A DNA stretch of 64,000 nucleotides from Georgenia sp. TF02-10 (GCF_022759505.1 NZ_CP094289.1:2480001-2544000); one strand, 5' to 3'; shown: positions 50,018-59,248, counted from the first letter of the stretch. Notes: a model not told the origin generated them from the sequence alone. Numbers and translations are program-made.

Positions 50018-51621
50018 AGGGAGACCTCAATCTGCGCCAGCATCCCCTCTATGCTGCGGATCGCCCGGGCAGCGGCCTCGTCGAGTACTGAGACTGCGAC
50101 CAGCGCCGCGTTGACCTTGTAGGACCGGCAGAAGCTCGCCACGTCGGCGTCGGTGAACGTCCCGCCCTGGCCCGAAGCCCTCAGCGTGCGTAGCTGGTTC
50201 GGCTTGAAGAGCGTCGAAGCTGCCAGTGCGGCCTGTAGGGGCGCGGCTCCGATGGCGGCCACGTACTCGTCCTCGAGATCCGCTCGCGACACCCATACGA
50301 AGTTGGCGTTCAGATCCGCTGGGTGCACGCCCAGCTTGGTTGCGGTGTCAACCTCCGCGTCCGCGTCGATCAGCAAGGACAGCGGAACGTCGAAGCCTCT
50401 AGGTCCGAACAGGGTGTTGATCGCGCCCATGTCGCCCGCACCGTTCGTTTCGATCAGTGAGACCCCGAGCCGGTCGAGGGTCCGGTTGGTGAGGTCCGCG
50501 GCTCGCTCAACGATGATCCGGTCCGCGATGCCTTCGACTGCGATCACCCGGCGGGCGGTCAGCGGCTCGAGCCGGTCGCGCACCCACCAGCGCACCGTCA
50601 ACCGCTCGTCGCTGGTCAGGAAGCCGGCCTGTGGCTGGACGAGTACGCCGCCGGACTTGACGACGACGATGGAGTCGGGATCGAAGGCGCCGACGATGTC
50701 CGGTGAGTGTGTCGCGATGATCTTCTGATTGCTGCTGGCTTTGAGCAGACGCGCCAGGCTGCGCTGGCTGGTCGGGTGGAGGTGGATCTCGGGTTCGTCG
50801 ATTCCCACGACGTTGGCGCCCGAGCTTGTCAGGTCATACAGCGCGATCGCGTACAACGCCCGCATCCCGTCGGACTGTGCCGTGAGATCCCGTAGCTCCC
50901 CGTCCTTCTGGATCTGCAGGCGCACATCGCTCAGGACGTCCTGCTCCGCCGATGACCCAGGCACGAACGCCAGATCATCAGTGTCGATCATCGACGGCAG
51001 CGCCTTCGTCAGCTGCGTAGCAAGGTCCGCCCGGACACCTTCCATGACAGTCGACTGTGACAGCACCGTTGCCAGCTGCTGCACGGCATCGTCGAAGTCC
51101 CCCTTCTCGGCGCCCAGCTCGACCGCTTCCAGGAGGTCTCGGAGCGCCGAGCGACGATCGTCACGAAGCTCACGCGCCTGGCTAGTGGCGCTGAGGAACC
51201 GCCATCCGATCGCATCGAGCTGCGGCCTCGACAGCTGACGTCGAGTTCCGGCGCCTACGGCGATTCGTTCGATGTTCAGCGTCTCGTTTGCGTCGATGGT
51301 CGAGCTCAGCCGAAGCGCGAGTGTCGCGGCGCCGGTGTTCGCGTCGACGTCGATCTCGTCCGGAAAGGCCGCCTTCTCATCATCCGAGAAGTCCGCGAGC
51401 TCAACCTCCACGACGAACTCGTTGTCGGCGTTACGGAAGTCCTCCCCTGTGATCTGCGCGTACAGCTGGGCGGTCGATGCGCCGAGGACGAGCTGAAGGC
51501 AACGCAGCACGGAGCTTTTCCCGACGTCGTTCGCACCCACCAACACCAGATGGTCGCGGATGTCGATCGCGATGTCCGCGATCCGGCTGTGATTCTGAAT
51601 GTGGAGACGAGTGAGCTTCAT
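50014..51621 (-). CDS. gajA: Gabija protein GajA, OLD-family ATPase/TOPRIM nuclease
   Basis: A 535-residue protein. Residues 1-340 are an ABC-like ATPase: LTRLHIQNHSRI at the start, P-loop GANDVGKSS (29-37), a signature-like region, Walker B NVVGIDEPEIHLHP and ATHSPDIV. Residues 345-500 are a TOPRIM domain with VIAVEGIADRIIV (Glu about 355) and LLIDADAEVD (Asp pair near 415), the metal-binding sites of DNA cleavage. GajA nicks DNA when nucleotides are depleted during phage infection. It is slightly shorter than typical GajA, with all key motifs. It is coupled to gajB by a four-base overlap. Confidence 0.9.
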   Translation of the reverse strand: MKLTRLHIQNHSRIADIAIDIRDHLVLVGANDVGKSSVLRCLQLVLGASTAQLYAQITGEDFRNADNEFVVEVELADFSDDEKAAFPDEIDVDANTGAATLALRLSSTIDANETLNIERIAVGAGTRRQLSRPQLDAIGWRFLSATSQARELRDDRRSALRDLLEAVELGAEKGDFDDAVQQLATVLSQSTVMEGVRADLATQLTKALPSMIDTDDLAFVPGSSAEQDVLSDVRLQIQKDGELRDLTAQSDGMRALYAIALYDLTSSGANVVGIDEPEIHLHPTSQRSLARLLKASSNQKIIATHSPDIVGAFDPDSIVVVKSGGVLVQPQAGFLTSDERLTVRWWVRDRLEPLTARRVIAVEGIADRIIVERAADLTNRTLDRLGVSLIETNGAGDMGAINTLFGPRGFDVPLSLLIDADAEVDTATKLGVHPADLNANFVWVSRADLEDEYVAAIGAAPLQAALAASTLFKPNQLRTLRASGQGGTFTDADVASFCRSYKVNAALVAVSVLDEAAARAIRSIEGMLAQIEVSL

Positions 51622-51759
51622 TGAGTCTTCATCCGCTAGTAGTGATGCCTGGTCAGGTCTGTTGAGTCTGCCGATGAGCGGGTCGGGTCCGCCGACTTGT
51701 GCCCGGGAGGATCGGCTTTCGCATCGAACTGCGTCCTCACGCCTGAAGCGCCGCAGGTT

Positions 51760-52920
51760 CTATTGCTGTGAGTCGCTGACGAGTCGCAGGGCTGGTCGGG
51801 GGTCTTCTGCGCCGAGTACCTCGCGTACCCGCGCGGGGTACCATCTCAGCTCCCGTGCGAGGTCGGCATGCCCGTAGCCTGCTTGATCGGCGAGCTCGGC
51901 AGCCTGCGCGAGCATCGAGGGCACCTCCCCGGGGTAGGCGTTCACGGGTTCGGGTGTTTCCAGTCCCGAGCTGCGCAACTGGTTCAGCTTCTGGTATCCG
52001 CGCCGGATCGATGCATCGGACACCGTGCCGGTCTCCTTCATCCGCAGCAGCAGCGAGTCGACGGAGACACCCCAGTGTCGCGACAACTCGTCCAGCCGCG
52101 ACAAGTTCACCGTGCGTGGCAGCAGGTTCGTGATCTGGGAGCGCGGCGTGAGGAACTCAGCGGCGAACTGGTCCGCTTCGCGTTCCTGCTGCTTGTCGCC
52201 CGGCGCCGCCTCGCCGTGCAGGAGCACGTGTCCGAGCTCGTGCGCAATCGTGAACCGGTACACGAACACAGACTTCGCTCGTTCCGGGGTGACGACGATG
52301 ATTGGCCTTGCCAGGTGAGACGTCGAGAAGGCACCGACGCGAGCGACGTCCGCGTTCGCCATCGTGAGCAGACTGACGACGATCCCGTGCGACTCCGCCA
52401 AGGCGACCAGATGCTTCACCGGCTTCACGCCGAGACCCCACTGCGAGCGAAGTGCCTGGGCAACCGAAATCGGGTCCGCGTGTCCCCGGTCGATCGGTGG
52501 TAGATCGACCTCCGGGAAGCGGACCTTCTTCTCCAGCGCGAACGTCAGCTCCCACACTTGCTCGATGAAGGCGATCGCCTTCGCGCGGTCCCGCGCGGAC
52601 GTCGAACGCAAGCTCCGGAAGTGCGCCTGCGATCCGTCCACTCGACCAATCGGCCTGCCGGTTGCGAAGTAGTCCACGGGCACGTGTAGTTCGCGCGCGA
52701 GCACCGGTAGGAGGTCGCGTCGCGGCGTGGAGGACTGTGACTCGTACTGGCCGATGGCCGCGGGCGTCACTCCGACGAGGTCGGCGAGCTTCGCCTTCGA
52801 CAGACCTGCCGCAAAACGCGCCTGTGTCAGGCGTGCAGGATCGAAGCTGCCCGCGACAGTACCGAGATCAGGGCGATCGGATGTCTCCACCAGGGAGAAC
52901 AGTGTGTCCCGGTCATCCAT
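51760..52920 (-). CDS. HTH (XRE) / ImmA-IrrE family metallopeptidase
   Basis: A 386-residue two-domain protein. Residues 28-85 are an XRE helix-turn-helix (LTQARFAAGLSKAKLADLVGVTPAAIGQYE in parts). Residues 165-265 are an M78 peptidase with the zinc motif HELGH (227-231) and the downstream EREADQFAAEFLTP helix that supplies the third ligand. A C-terminal helical domain follows. Such proteins sense stress or invading elements and cleave a repressor, controlling mobile-element or defence genes. GGAGG lies five bases before ATG 52920. It overlaps the unknown gene upstream by eight bases and lies 138 bases ahead of gajA on the opposite side, so it may govern the cassette. Confidence 0.88.
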   Translation of the reverse strand: MDDRDTLFSLVETSDRPDLGTVAGSFDPARLTQARFAAGLSKAKLADLVGVTPAAIGQYESQSSTPRRDLLPVLARELHVPVDYFATGRPIGRVDGSQAHFRSLRSTSARDRAKAIAFIEQVWELTFALEKKVRFPEVDLPPIDRGHADPISVAQALRSQWGLGVKPVKHLVALAESHGIVVSLLTMANADVARVGAFSTSHLARPIIVVTPERAKSVFVYRFTIAHELGHVLLHGEAAPGDKQQEREADQFAAEFLTPRSQITNLLPRTVNLSRLDELSRHWGVSVDSLLLRMKETGTVSDASIRRGYQKLNQLRSSGLETPEPVNAYPGEVPSMLAQAAELADQAGYGHADLARELRWYPARVREVLGAEDPRPALRLVSDSQQ

Positions 52921-53635
52921 GAGCGCCTCCGTCTGCCTCCTCCTCCTTCACTCCCAGCTGAGGTCGCGGAATGGGGCCGTCCGAGAAGGCCTCGTCTTCC
53001 GCAGGCTCGACATCTACCAGCGAGCCCAGTCCGACGTCGAGCAACGACTCCATCGATGCAAAGGTGAGGTAGCCATCGGCGCCCAGAGTCGCCTCCCCCC
53101 AGTCGATGCTGTGAAGCGCAGACGGGTTGCTCGCATAGGGCACGACCACGACACGGTGGGACGACAGCGTCTCCTCAAGCGCCTTGGCCTCGGCGTCGAG
53201 AAGTTCCCGCTCCTCCTCGGTCAGTTCCGGGTGCTCGAACTCGATGTCGAGACGCTGCTGCGCGAGATCCCGCTCCTGTGTGAAGAGGGAGATGCGCGTG
53301 TCCGACACCGCGAAAGGACGCGATCCGATGTCCGTGGAACGCTCCCGGGCGAAGCGCCACGGGAACAGGACCACGCCGTTGAACGAGACCAGCTTGTAGC
53401 CCCGCCGCGGGATTATCTCAGCCGAGGGAAGCCGCCCGAGCACCGCAACGAACTCATCCAGGCACTTGCGCCAGATCTGCCCGTACACCCCAGTGTGCTT
53501 CATGTCGGCTTCCGCCTGCGCGTTCGCCATCTTCTCGTGGCAGTCGCGGATGATGGCCGAGATCTGCTCCCGCACCCGCACCCCATCGGCTCCCAGCGCC
53601 CGCAGTGCCCATGCACGTCTCTCGTCGATCGCCAC
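52913..53635 (-). CDS. Unknown partner of the ImmA/IrrE-type protein
   Basis: A 240-residue acidic protein starting at GTG 53635 behind GGGAG. Residues 15-65 are mixed helix with several Cys and His (IIRDCHEKMANAQ; HTGVYGQIWRKCLDEF). Residues 66-100 look like beta strands with YKLVSFNGVVLFPWRF. Residues 110-155 are a long charged helix, possibly a coiled coil. A beta strand (RVVVVPYASN) and an acidic tail complete it. No family is recognised. Its eight-base overlap with the metallopeptidase gene implies a two-gene module, where it may be the cleaved partner, inhibitor or effector; that is inference. Confidence 0.7.
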   Translation of the reverse strand: MAIDERRAWALRALGADGVRVREQISAIIRDCHEKMANAQAEADMKHTGVYGQIWRKCLDEFVAVLGRLPSAEIIPRRGYKLVSFNGVVLFPWRFARERSTDIGSRPFAVSDTRISLFTQERDLAQQRLDIEFEHPELTEEERELLDAEAKALEETLSSHRVVVVPYASNPSALHSIDWGEATLGADGYLTFASMESLLDVGLGSLVDVEPAEDEAFSDGPIPRPQLGVKEEEADGGAHG

Positions 53636-53662
53636 CCGAGGCTCCCTTCATCCGCCTACAGA

Positions 53663-53681
53663 GAAGTTAGCACATCACTTC
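53663..53681 (-). promoter_or_regulatory. Inverted repeat in the promoter of the ImmA/IrrE module
   Basis: GAAGT at 53663-53667 and ACTTC at 53677-53681 flank TAGCACATC. On the minus strand this overlaps a possible -10 (TGCTAA), 18 bases after TTGGCG. The region is AT-rich and lies about 30 bases before the GTG at 53635. It is a plausible operator for the XRE domain of the downstream metallopeptidase. Confidence 0.45.
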
Positions 53682-53709
53682 ATTTTTCGACGCCAACCGC
53701 TCACTATTG

Positions 53710-53729
53710 ATCGGCGAGTCGTCGCCGAT
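53710..53729. repeat. Perfect inverted repeat next to the island boundary
   Basis: ATCGGCGA-GTCG-TCGCCGAT: two perfect 8-base arms with a 4-base loop, 35 bases inside the foreign side of the ABC-F break. It could be part of an attachment site (recombinase arms) or a bidirectional terminator; no T-run follows. Confidence 0.55.
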
Positions 53730-53743
53730 GGTCGTTACTGGCG

Positions 53744-55012
53744 TCAGACTTCCCATGTGGTATTGCCTGCCCCGTTGGTGCCGGTGACCAGCCACTTCTC
53801 GCCCCCGCTGACGGTCAGTGAGGTCGGCGCCAGCCGGCCGGCCGACGCGACCGCGGTGGCGGTGAGGAGCGGCCCGGTTGCCGGGCCCGGGGTTCCGGCG
53901 ACCGTGAGGCCGGTGAAGTGGAGCTGGTCCGGGGGCTTCCTGATCTGCCGGGCGTCGAGGTCGTCCCGACGGGCGCGCGCGTCGTTGACCCGGCGGGCGA
54001 CCACCTTGGCGTTGCGGTCGGCGTAGAACTTCTTGGCCGCGCGCGCTTCGGTACGCGGCCGGGCGTCGTCGTGCCCGACGCGCTGGCTGCCGGTCACCGC
54101 GGCCCGGAGCCGTTTCAGCTCGGCCTGCTCGTCGCGGTACTGCCGCTCCCACCGGGCCCGGGCGTCGGCGCGGGCCTGCAGGTAGTCGGTGTAGCTGCCG
54201 GTGAACTTCGTCGTCCCGATCCCCGAGCCCGGGCCGTCGTCGGCCAGCGGGCCGGACACGGCGTGCGGGACCGGGGCCGGGTCGAGATCGACCAGCGCGG
54301 TCACCGCCTCGTCCAGGAACGCGCGGTCGTGGCTGGCCATCAGCACCGGCCCGCCCCAGCCCAGCAGGACGCTGCGCAGGTGCGCGGCGGCGTCGTCGTC
54401 GAGATGGTTCGTGGGCTCGTCCAGCAGCAGGACCTCCGGGCCGCGCAGCAGCAGCCACGCCAGCGACAGCCGGGCGCGCTCCCCGCCCGACAGCTCCCCG
54501 GTCCGCCGGGCGCGGGGCAGGTCGGGCAGGCCGAGGCCCGCGAGCATGGTGGCGATCCGGGTGTCCACGTCCCACGCCCCGAGCCGTTCCGCCTCTGCCA
54601 GGGCGCGGGCATAGGCGTCCGCGGCCGCCGGGTCGTCGGGGGCGCCCGCCAGGGCCTGCGCGCACCTGTCGACGGCGGCGATCGCGTCGTGTGCCGGGGC
54701 GACGGCGGACTCGATCGCCGCGCCGACCGTGACCGCGGGGCCGAACGGGGGCTCCTGGTGCAGCAGCCCGATGCTCGGTGTGCCGCCGCCCGGCGCGCGG
54801 GCCGTCACCGTCCCGGCCGTCGGCGTCATGAGTCCGGCGGCGACCCGCAGCAGGGTGGACTTGCCCGACCCGTTCTCGCCGATCAGCCCCACCCGCTCGC
54901 CGGCGGGGACGACGAAGGAGATGTCGGTCAGGACGCGCCGACCGGGGAACGAGACCGACACGCCGTCGATCCGCAGGTGCGCAGAAGCAGAAGAAGAGAG
55001 TGGCGTTGCCAT
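53744..55012 (-). pseudogene. ABC-F ATPase gene truncated in its second nucleotide-binding domain
   Basis: 422 codons where a full ABC-F protein has about 530-600. The first ATPase domain is complete: Walker A GENGSGKST (44-52), signature ELSGGERARL, Walker B LLLDEPTNHLDDDA and ASHDRAF. A charged linker helix follows, and the second domain begins, but it ends at GTNGAGNTTWEV then stop: the Lys-Ser of the second Walker A is lost where foreign sequence starts, at about 53,764. ABC-F proteins act on ribosomes, some giving antibiotic resistance, and need both sites, so this product should be inactive. It marks the insertion point. Confidence 0.85.
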
Positions 55013-55263
55013 GGGTGTCCTTGGCGGTCCGGACGACTCCTGCCGGGCAGCTGCCGCGGGTGCAGGACGTGGACGACGCTCAAGAGATCACCCGGCCACG
55101 TTACCGAGGTGGCCCAGCGCCCGACAACCGCAAATAGGAGCCGTCGCCCGCGCGGACCATCGACCGCACCCGCCCTCGAGCGGCGCCGGGGCTGGCCGCG
55201 GGGCCGGGAGCCGTTCGTGCACCGACCGCGACGACACGCTGGTCGTCCGCCCTTGCGGGCGAC

Positions 55264-55443
55264 TCACCTCCGCGCGCGTCTGCGCTCCCGGACGAGGTCG
55301 ATCGACCGGTCGACCAGCGGCCACAGCAGGACGACGCCGACGACCGCGACGACGCGTCCCGCCTCCTCGTCCAGCCCGATGGCGAACACCCCCACGAGGA
55401 TCACCACGACCGCGACAATCGCTACCGGTATCGCGATCCTCAT
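55264..55443 (-). CDS. Small membrane protein
   Basis: A 59-residue protein starting at ATG 55443. Almost all of residues 3-50 is hydrophobic, in two helices split by a DEEAG turn (residues 23-27). It ends in a very basic tail (RERRRARR), so both ends should be cytoplasmic by the positive-inside rule. The ribosome site is weak. It lies between the truncated ABC-F gene and the PP2C gene on the same strand. No family is recognised. The longer frame to 55554 is not supported. Confidence 0.55.
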   Translation of the reverse strand: MRIAIPVAIVAVVVILVGVFAIGLDEEAGRVVAVVGVVLLWPLVDRSIDLVRERRRARR

Positions 55444-55572
55444 GTCGTGCAGCCCAATCGGTCGAACGGCTCGAGTGAACTGCGAGGGTAACGGCCGGAC
55501 GGTGACCGATGCCACTGCCCACCCATAGTGCAGACCCGGGCCGCCGGCGCCCACGCGGGACCGACGGCGGCG

Positions 55573-56391
55573 TCAGGGCCCGCCGTCGTAGTCGGCACCT
55601 GCGGCGCCGGCCCCCAGCGCGTCGACCACGACGACCGTGACGTTGTCCTCCGCCCCGGCGGCGACCGCACGGTCCACCAGCGCCCGGGCCGCCTCCTTGG
55701 GCTCGGTCACCGCGGTGAGGACCTCGGCGATCTCCGCGTCCGCGAGCTCGAGCAGCCCGTCGGTGCACAGCAGGAGCCGGTCCTCGGGCCGCACCGGCAC
55801 CGTCCAGAGGTCGACCGGCCCGGGTGCGGCCGTGCCGACCGCCCGGGTGATGACGTTGCGCCGGGGGTGGTGACGGGCCTCCTCAGGAGGCAGGGTGCCG
55901 GCGTCGACCATCTCCTGCACGAGGGAGTGGTCCACGGTCAGCTGCGTCAGCCGGCCGCCGTCGCAGCGGTAGACCCGGGAGTCCCCCACGTTCAGGACGA
56001 GCCAGGCCGGGGCGCCGTCGGCGGTGCTGAGCACCGCGCCGGAGACCGTCGTCCCCGCGACGGCGTCCGGCCCGGGCACGGACCCGGCGGCGGCGGACCG
56101 TTCGTGCGGGTCGTCCGTGAGCGCGTCGGCGCCGGTCATCGCGGCCCAGATGGCTTCGGCAGCGGCGGCGACGGCGGCCTCGACGTCGGCGGGGGTCAGC
56201 GGATCGGGGTGGGCGCGGGCGCGGGCGGCGAGGTCGCGGAAGGCGTCGACGGCCGCCCGGCTGGCCATCGCGCCGTGGGTGTGCCCGCCCATGCCGTCGG
56301 CGACGAGGAAGACCGGCGGCTCGGCGAGGGCGGCGTCCTCGTTGACCTCGCGGTCGCCGCGGTCGGTGGCCACGCCCCACCGGGTCTCCAT
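55573..56391 (-). CDS. PP2C-family Ser/Thr protein phosphatase
   Basis: A 272-residue PPM/PP2C phosphatase, partner of Hanks-type kinases in actinobacterial signalling. Seen: WGVATDRGDREVNEDAA at the start with metal-binding residues, FLVADGMGGHTHG (about 31-43), LVLNVGDSRVYRC, RLLLCTDGLLE and the final AEDNVTVVVV motif. ATG 56391 is preceded by GGAG eight bases upstream; a longer start at 56511 is not supported. It is the catalytic domain only, with no membrane segment, so it is cytoplasmic. No kinase gene is adjacent in the window. Confidence 0.92.
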   Translation of the reverse strand: METRWGVATDRGDREVNEDAALAEPPVFLVADGMGGHTHGAMASRAAVDAFRDLAARARAHPDPLTPADVEAAVAAAAEAIWAAMTGADALTDDPHERSAAAGSVPGPDAVAGTTVSGAVLSTADGAPAWLVLNVGDSRVYRCDGGRLTQLTVDHSLVQEMVDAGTLPPEEARHHPRRNVITRAVGTAAPGPVDLWTVPVRPEDRLLLCTDGLLELADAEIAEVLTAVTEPKEAARALVDRAVAAGAEDNVTVVVVDALGAGAAGADYDGGP

Positions 56392-56571
56392 GCCGCCATC
56401 TCCCTCCGGCCGAACGGGACGGAGCCGCGCGGAGCCCGTCCGCGCCGTCGCCCGTGGCCCTGCCGCGCCTCGTTCCGTCGTCACCTGTCGCGCCCAGCGT
56501 GCCATGCCCACCGGGCGCCCGCGCCGCGGGGTCTCCGCCGTCGCCGGCGACCGAGCGCCGTCGCCGGGCCG

Positions 56572-58071
56572 TCAGATGACCGCCGGGAACACCCCCCAGT
56601 AGGCGGCGAAGACGAGCAGGATCACGCTGCCGGTGACCGCCGTGCCCAGCACCGCCCAGGGCAGCGCGCCCACCGGCGCGGCGCCCCGCCCCCGGGCCTG
56701 CCGCCAGGCCCCCTCCAGGGTCAGCACGAGCAGCCCGACGGCCAGGATCCCCACGCCCTGGACCAGGATCCACCCGCCCTGCACGAGCAGGCTGTCGGTG
56801 CGGTAGTTCAGCGCCAGGTCGGTGATGGCCAGCAGGTAGGCGATGAACAGCACCAGGGTCGCCGTCGTCGCCAGGCACAGGGCGCCGACCCACCGGCCCA
56901 GCGGCCGCGGGAGGCTCCGGGGGCGGCGGCGCACCAGCCGCGGGAGCCGCCCGGCCAGGGCGAGCAGGCCGGACAGCACCACCAGGCCGCAGCCGGTGAG
57001 CGCGGAGACCACGATCATGTCGCCCGAGGCGTACCACCGGGGCCGGTCGACGGGGTCGGCCCGGAAGGCCTGGACCGGCTCCGCGCCGGCGACCCGGGGC
57101 GGGGCGTCGGCGGTGGCCGGCAGCCCGAGGACCCACCGCGCCAGGTCCCGCGGGAAGGTCGGGACGAGGTCGCCGTCGACGCGGATGCCGTGGTTGGCGC
57201 CGTCGTAGTAGCGCAGGGTGATCTGCTCGTTCCCGGCCTCGGCGAGGTCGGCGACGATGAGCTGGGGGCCCTGCACGATGGGCATGGAGGCGTCCCCGGT
57301 CCCGTAGACCACCAGCACGGGCTGGTGGAGGCGCTGCTGGTAGGGGCGCACGTCGAAGTCGAAGTAGTCGAACCCGCCGCCGGGGAACGCCCCGCCGATG
57401 AGCCGTGGGATCGCCCGCAGCAGCCGCCCGGGCACGCCGACCTCGCGGAGGTAGGAGTCGGCGGCGAGGGCACCCTGGGCGCGGATGGGCAGCACCGGGG
57501 CGGAGACGAGGGCGACGAAGGCGACGTCGGGGTTGTCGGCGGCGGCCACGGGTGCGGACATGGCGCCCTCGCTCTCGCCGTAGATTCCGACCCGCCCCGG
57601 GTCGACGCCGGGCCAGGTACGCAGCACCGTGAAGGAGTCCAGGTAGTCCGCCGCCATGCCCACGTAGTCCCGGTCCCGGGTGGTGTAGGTGTCCGCGCGC
57701 TTGTCCGGCACCATCGTCACCACCCCGGCCGAGGCGAGCGCCTCGGTGGTGTCCGCGAAGCCCTCGTGGGTGGCGGTGCCGGCGCCGTGCATGAACAGCA
57801 CGGCCGGCCGCGGCTCGGGGGCGCCGACCGGCTCGGCGATGGTGGCCTGCACGGTGACGCCGTCCTCGACCGGCACCGTCACCACGGTCCGGGTGACCGG
57901 GTAGGTCCCGACGGCGGTCGTGCCGGCGTCGGAGCCGATGCTGGTGTCCGGGGTCTCCGGGACGACCGTGTGCTCCAGCGGCTGGGGGTGCCAGCCGGGC
58001 CCGGCGACGGAGCCGAGGAGACCAAGCAGGAGCACCGCCCCGATCGTGGCCGCCAACCGCCCGTATCGCAC
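56572..58071 (-). CDS. Membrane-linked alpha/beta hydrolase
   Basis: A 499-residue protein. Residues 5-25 are a signal or anchor helix. Residues 60-345 form an alpha/beta hydrolase: the oxyanion-type VLFMHGAG (about 92-99), the nucleophile elbow GIYGESEGA (Ser about 166, the Gly-x-Ser-x-Gly pattern), a VYGTGDASMPI segment with the acid Asp, and YYDGANHGIR with the catalytic His. The last 150 residues hold four hydrophobic helices, so the enzyme is tied to the membrane, probably with its active domain outside. Substrate unknown; esterase or peptidase activity is possible. The fused membrane domain is less common. Confidence 0.82.
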   Translation of the reverse strand: MRYGRLAATIGAVLLLGLLGSVAGPGWHPQPLEHTVVPETPDTSIGSDAGTTAVGTYPVTRTVVTVPVEDGVTVQATIAEPVGAPEPRPAVLFMHGAGTATHEGFADTTEALASAGVVTMVPDKRADTYTTRDRDYVGMAADYLDSFTVLRTWPGVDPGRVGIYGESEGAMSAPVAAADNPDVAFVALVSAPVLPIRAQGALAADSYLREVGVPGRLLRAIPRLIGGAFPGGGFDYFDFDVRPYQQRLHQPVLVVYGTGDASMPIVQGPQLIVADLAEAGNEQITLRYYDGANHGIRVDGDLVPTFPRDLARWVLGLPATADAPPRVAGAEPVQAFRADPVDRPRWYASGDMIVVSALTGCGLVVLSGLLALAGRLPRLVRRRPRSLPRPLGRWVGALCLATTATLVLFIAYLLAITDLALNYRTDSLLVQGGWILVQGVGILAVGLLVLTLEGAWRQARGRGAAPVGALPWAVLGTAVTGSVILLVFAAYWGVFPAVI

Positions 58072-58192
58072 CGGCCCAGGTTAGTGGGTGGGGTGGGGCG
58101 GGCCGGGCCGGCGCGACCGGCGGGGTCTGTGTGCCGGCGCCCGGCGGTCGTTCAGCCACGCCGGGCGCGGCGTCAGAACCCGAGCCGCGCCG

Positions 58193-59248
58193 TCAGAACC
58201 CGAGCCGGTTGAGGAGCTTGGGGTCGCGCTGCCAGTCCTTGGCCACCCGCACGTGCAGGTCGAGGTAGACCCGCGCGCCGAGGAGCGCCTCGATGCCCTG
58301 CCGCGCCCGGCTCCCCACCTCGCGCAGCCGCGCCCCGCCCCTGCCGATGACGATGGCCTTCTGGGAGGGGCGTTCGACGTACATCTCGACCCGCACGTCC
58401 AGCAGCGGCGGGCGCTGGTCCCCGGGCTGCCGGGGCCGCTCGGCGATCTCCTCCACGACGACCGCGAGGGAGTGCGGCAGCTCCTCCCGCACGCCCTCCA
58501 GCGCCGCCTCCCGGACGAGCTCGGCGATCATCACCTGCTCCGGCTCGTCGGTCAGCTCCCCGCCCGGGTACAGCGGCGGGGAGGGCGGCAGGTGCTCGAC
58601 CAGGACGTCGGTCAGGACGTCCACCTGCTCCCCGCGGACCGCGGAGACCGGCACGACAGCGGACCAGTCGCCGAGGGCGTCCACGGCCAGCAGGTGCTCG
58701 GCCAGGCGCTGCTTGCTCACCGTGTCCGCCTTGGTCGCGACGGCGACGACGGGGGTGCGCTGCTGGCCGAGCTCGCGGGCGATGAACCGGTCGCCGGGGC
58801 CGACCTTCTCGTCCGCCGGCAGGCAGAAGACGATGACGTCGACCTCGGCGAGGGTCTCCCGCACGAGGTCGTTCAGGCGCTGGCCGAGCAGCGTGCGGGG
58901 GCGGTGCAGGCCGGGGGTGTCGACCAGGACGAGCTGGGCGTCGGGGCGGTGCAGGATGCCGCGGATGGTGTGCCGGGTGGTCTGCGGGCGGGCCGAGGTG
59001 ATCGCGACCTTCTGTCCGACCAGCGCGTTGGTGAGGGTGGACTTGCCCGCGTTCGGCCGGCCCACGAGGCAGGCGAAGCCGGCGCGGAAGCCCTCCGGCC
59101 AGTCCCGGACGAGGCCGGCAAGGTCGGGCTCAGCGCCCGGGCCAGCGTCCTCGCCAGAGCCGGGGTCGAGGTCCGGGCCGGCCTCAGCGTCCGGGCGAGG
59201 GTCCGCAGCCGTGCCGGGCTCGCCATTCGGGCCGGGCGCGCCGCTCAT
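58193..59248 (-). CDS. era: GTPase Era
   Basis: A 351-residue GTPase that checks and helps 16S rRNA maturation and 30S assembly. Seen: an extra Pro/Gly/Asp-rich N-terminal extension of about 50 residues, G1 GRPNAGKST (about 63-71), G2 in TTRHTIRG, G3 DTPG, G4 TKAD. A C-terminal KH domain has [20 protein letters not shown] (in parts), ending in [21 protein letters not shown] 59248 overlaps the stop of the CBS protein gene by four bases. It is the last gene of the dnaJ-rsmE-phoH-ybeY-CBS-era cluster visible here. Confidence 0.97.
   Translation of the reverse strand: MSGAPGPNGEPGTAADPRPDAEAGPDLDPGSGEDAGPGAEPDLAGLVRDWPEGFRAGFACLVGRPNAGKSTLTNALVGQKVAITSARPQTTRHTIRGILHRPDAQLVLVDTPGLHRPRTLLGQRLNDLVRETLAEVDVIVFCLPADEKVGPGDRFIARELGQQRTPVVAVATKADTVSKQRLAEHLLAVDALGDWSAVVPVSAVRGEQVDVLTDVLVEHLPPSPPLYPGGELTDEPEQVMIAELVREAALEGVREELPHSLAVVVEEIAERPRQPGDQRPPLLDVRVEMYVERPSQKAIVIGRGGARLREVGSRARQGIEALLGARVYLDLHVRVAKDWQRDPKLLNRLGF

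Larger units (their letters stand above)
1..53763. mobile_element. Composite genomic island / ICE-like region (left end outside window)
   Basis: Seen: plasmid/ICE-type genes (ParB-like, DUF2637, prim-pol, methyltransferase, MobF relaxase), an IS630 copy, a Gabija defence pair and a catabolic operon lie to the left of an ABC-F gene that stops abruptly inside its second Walker A motif at about 53,764. To the right the genes are conserved chromosomal ones in tight operons with visibly higher GC. Inference: the ABC-F gene was the insertion target and everything to its left is foreign, possibly as several nested layers. No integrase, no second attachment site and no left end are visible, so extent and unity are uncertain. 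Confidence 0.5.

Noticed and set aside
55528-58212. 894-codon plus-strand open frame over the PP2C and hydrolase genes
   Set aside because: It is antisense to two well-supported genes, has low-complexity Gly/Arg/Pro/Asp composition and no domain; such frames are common opposite high-GC genes.
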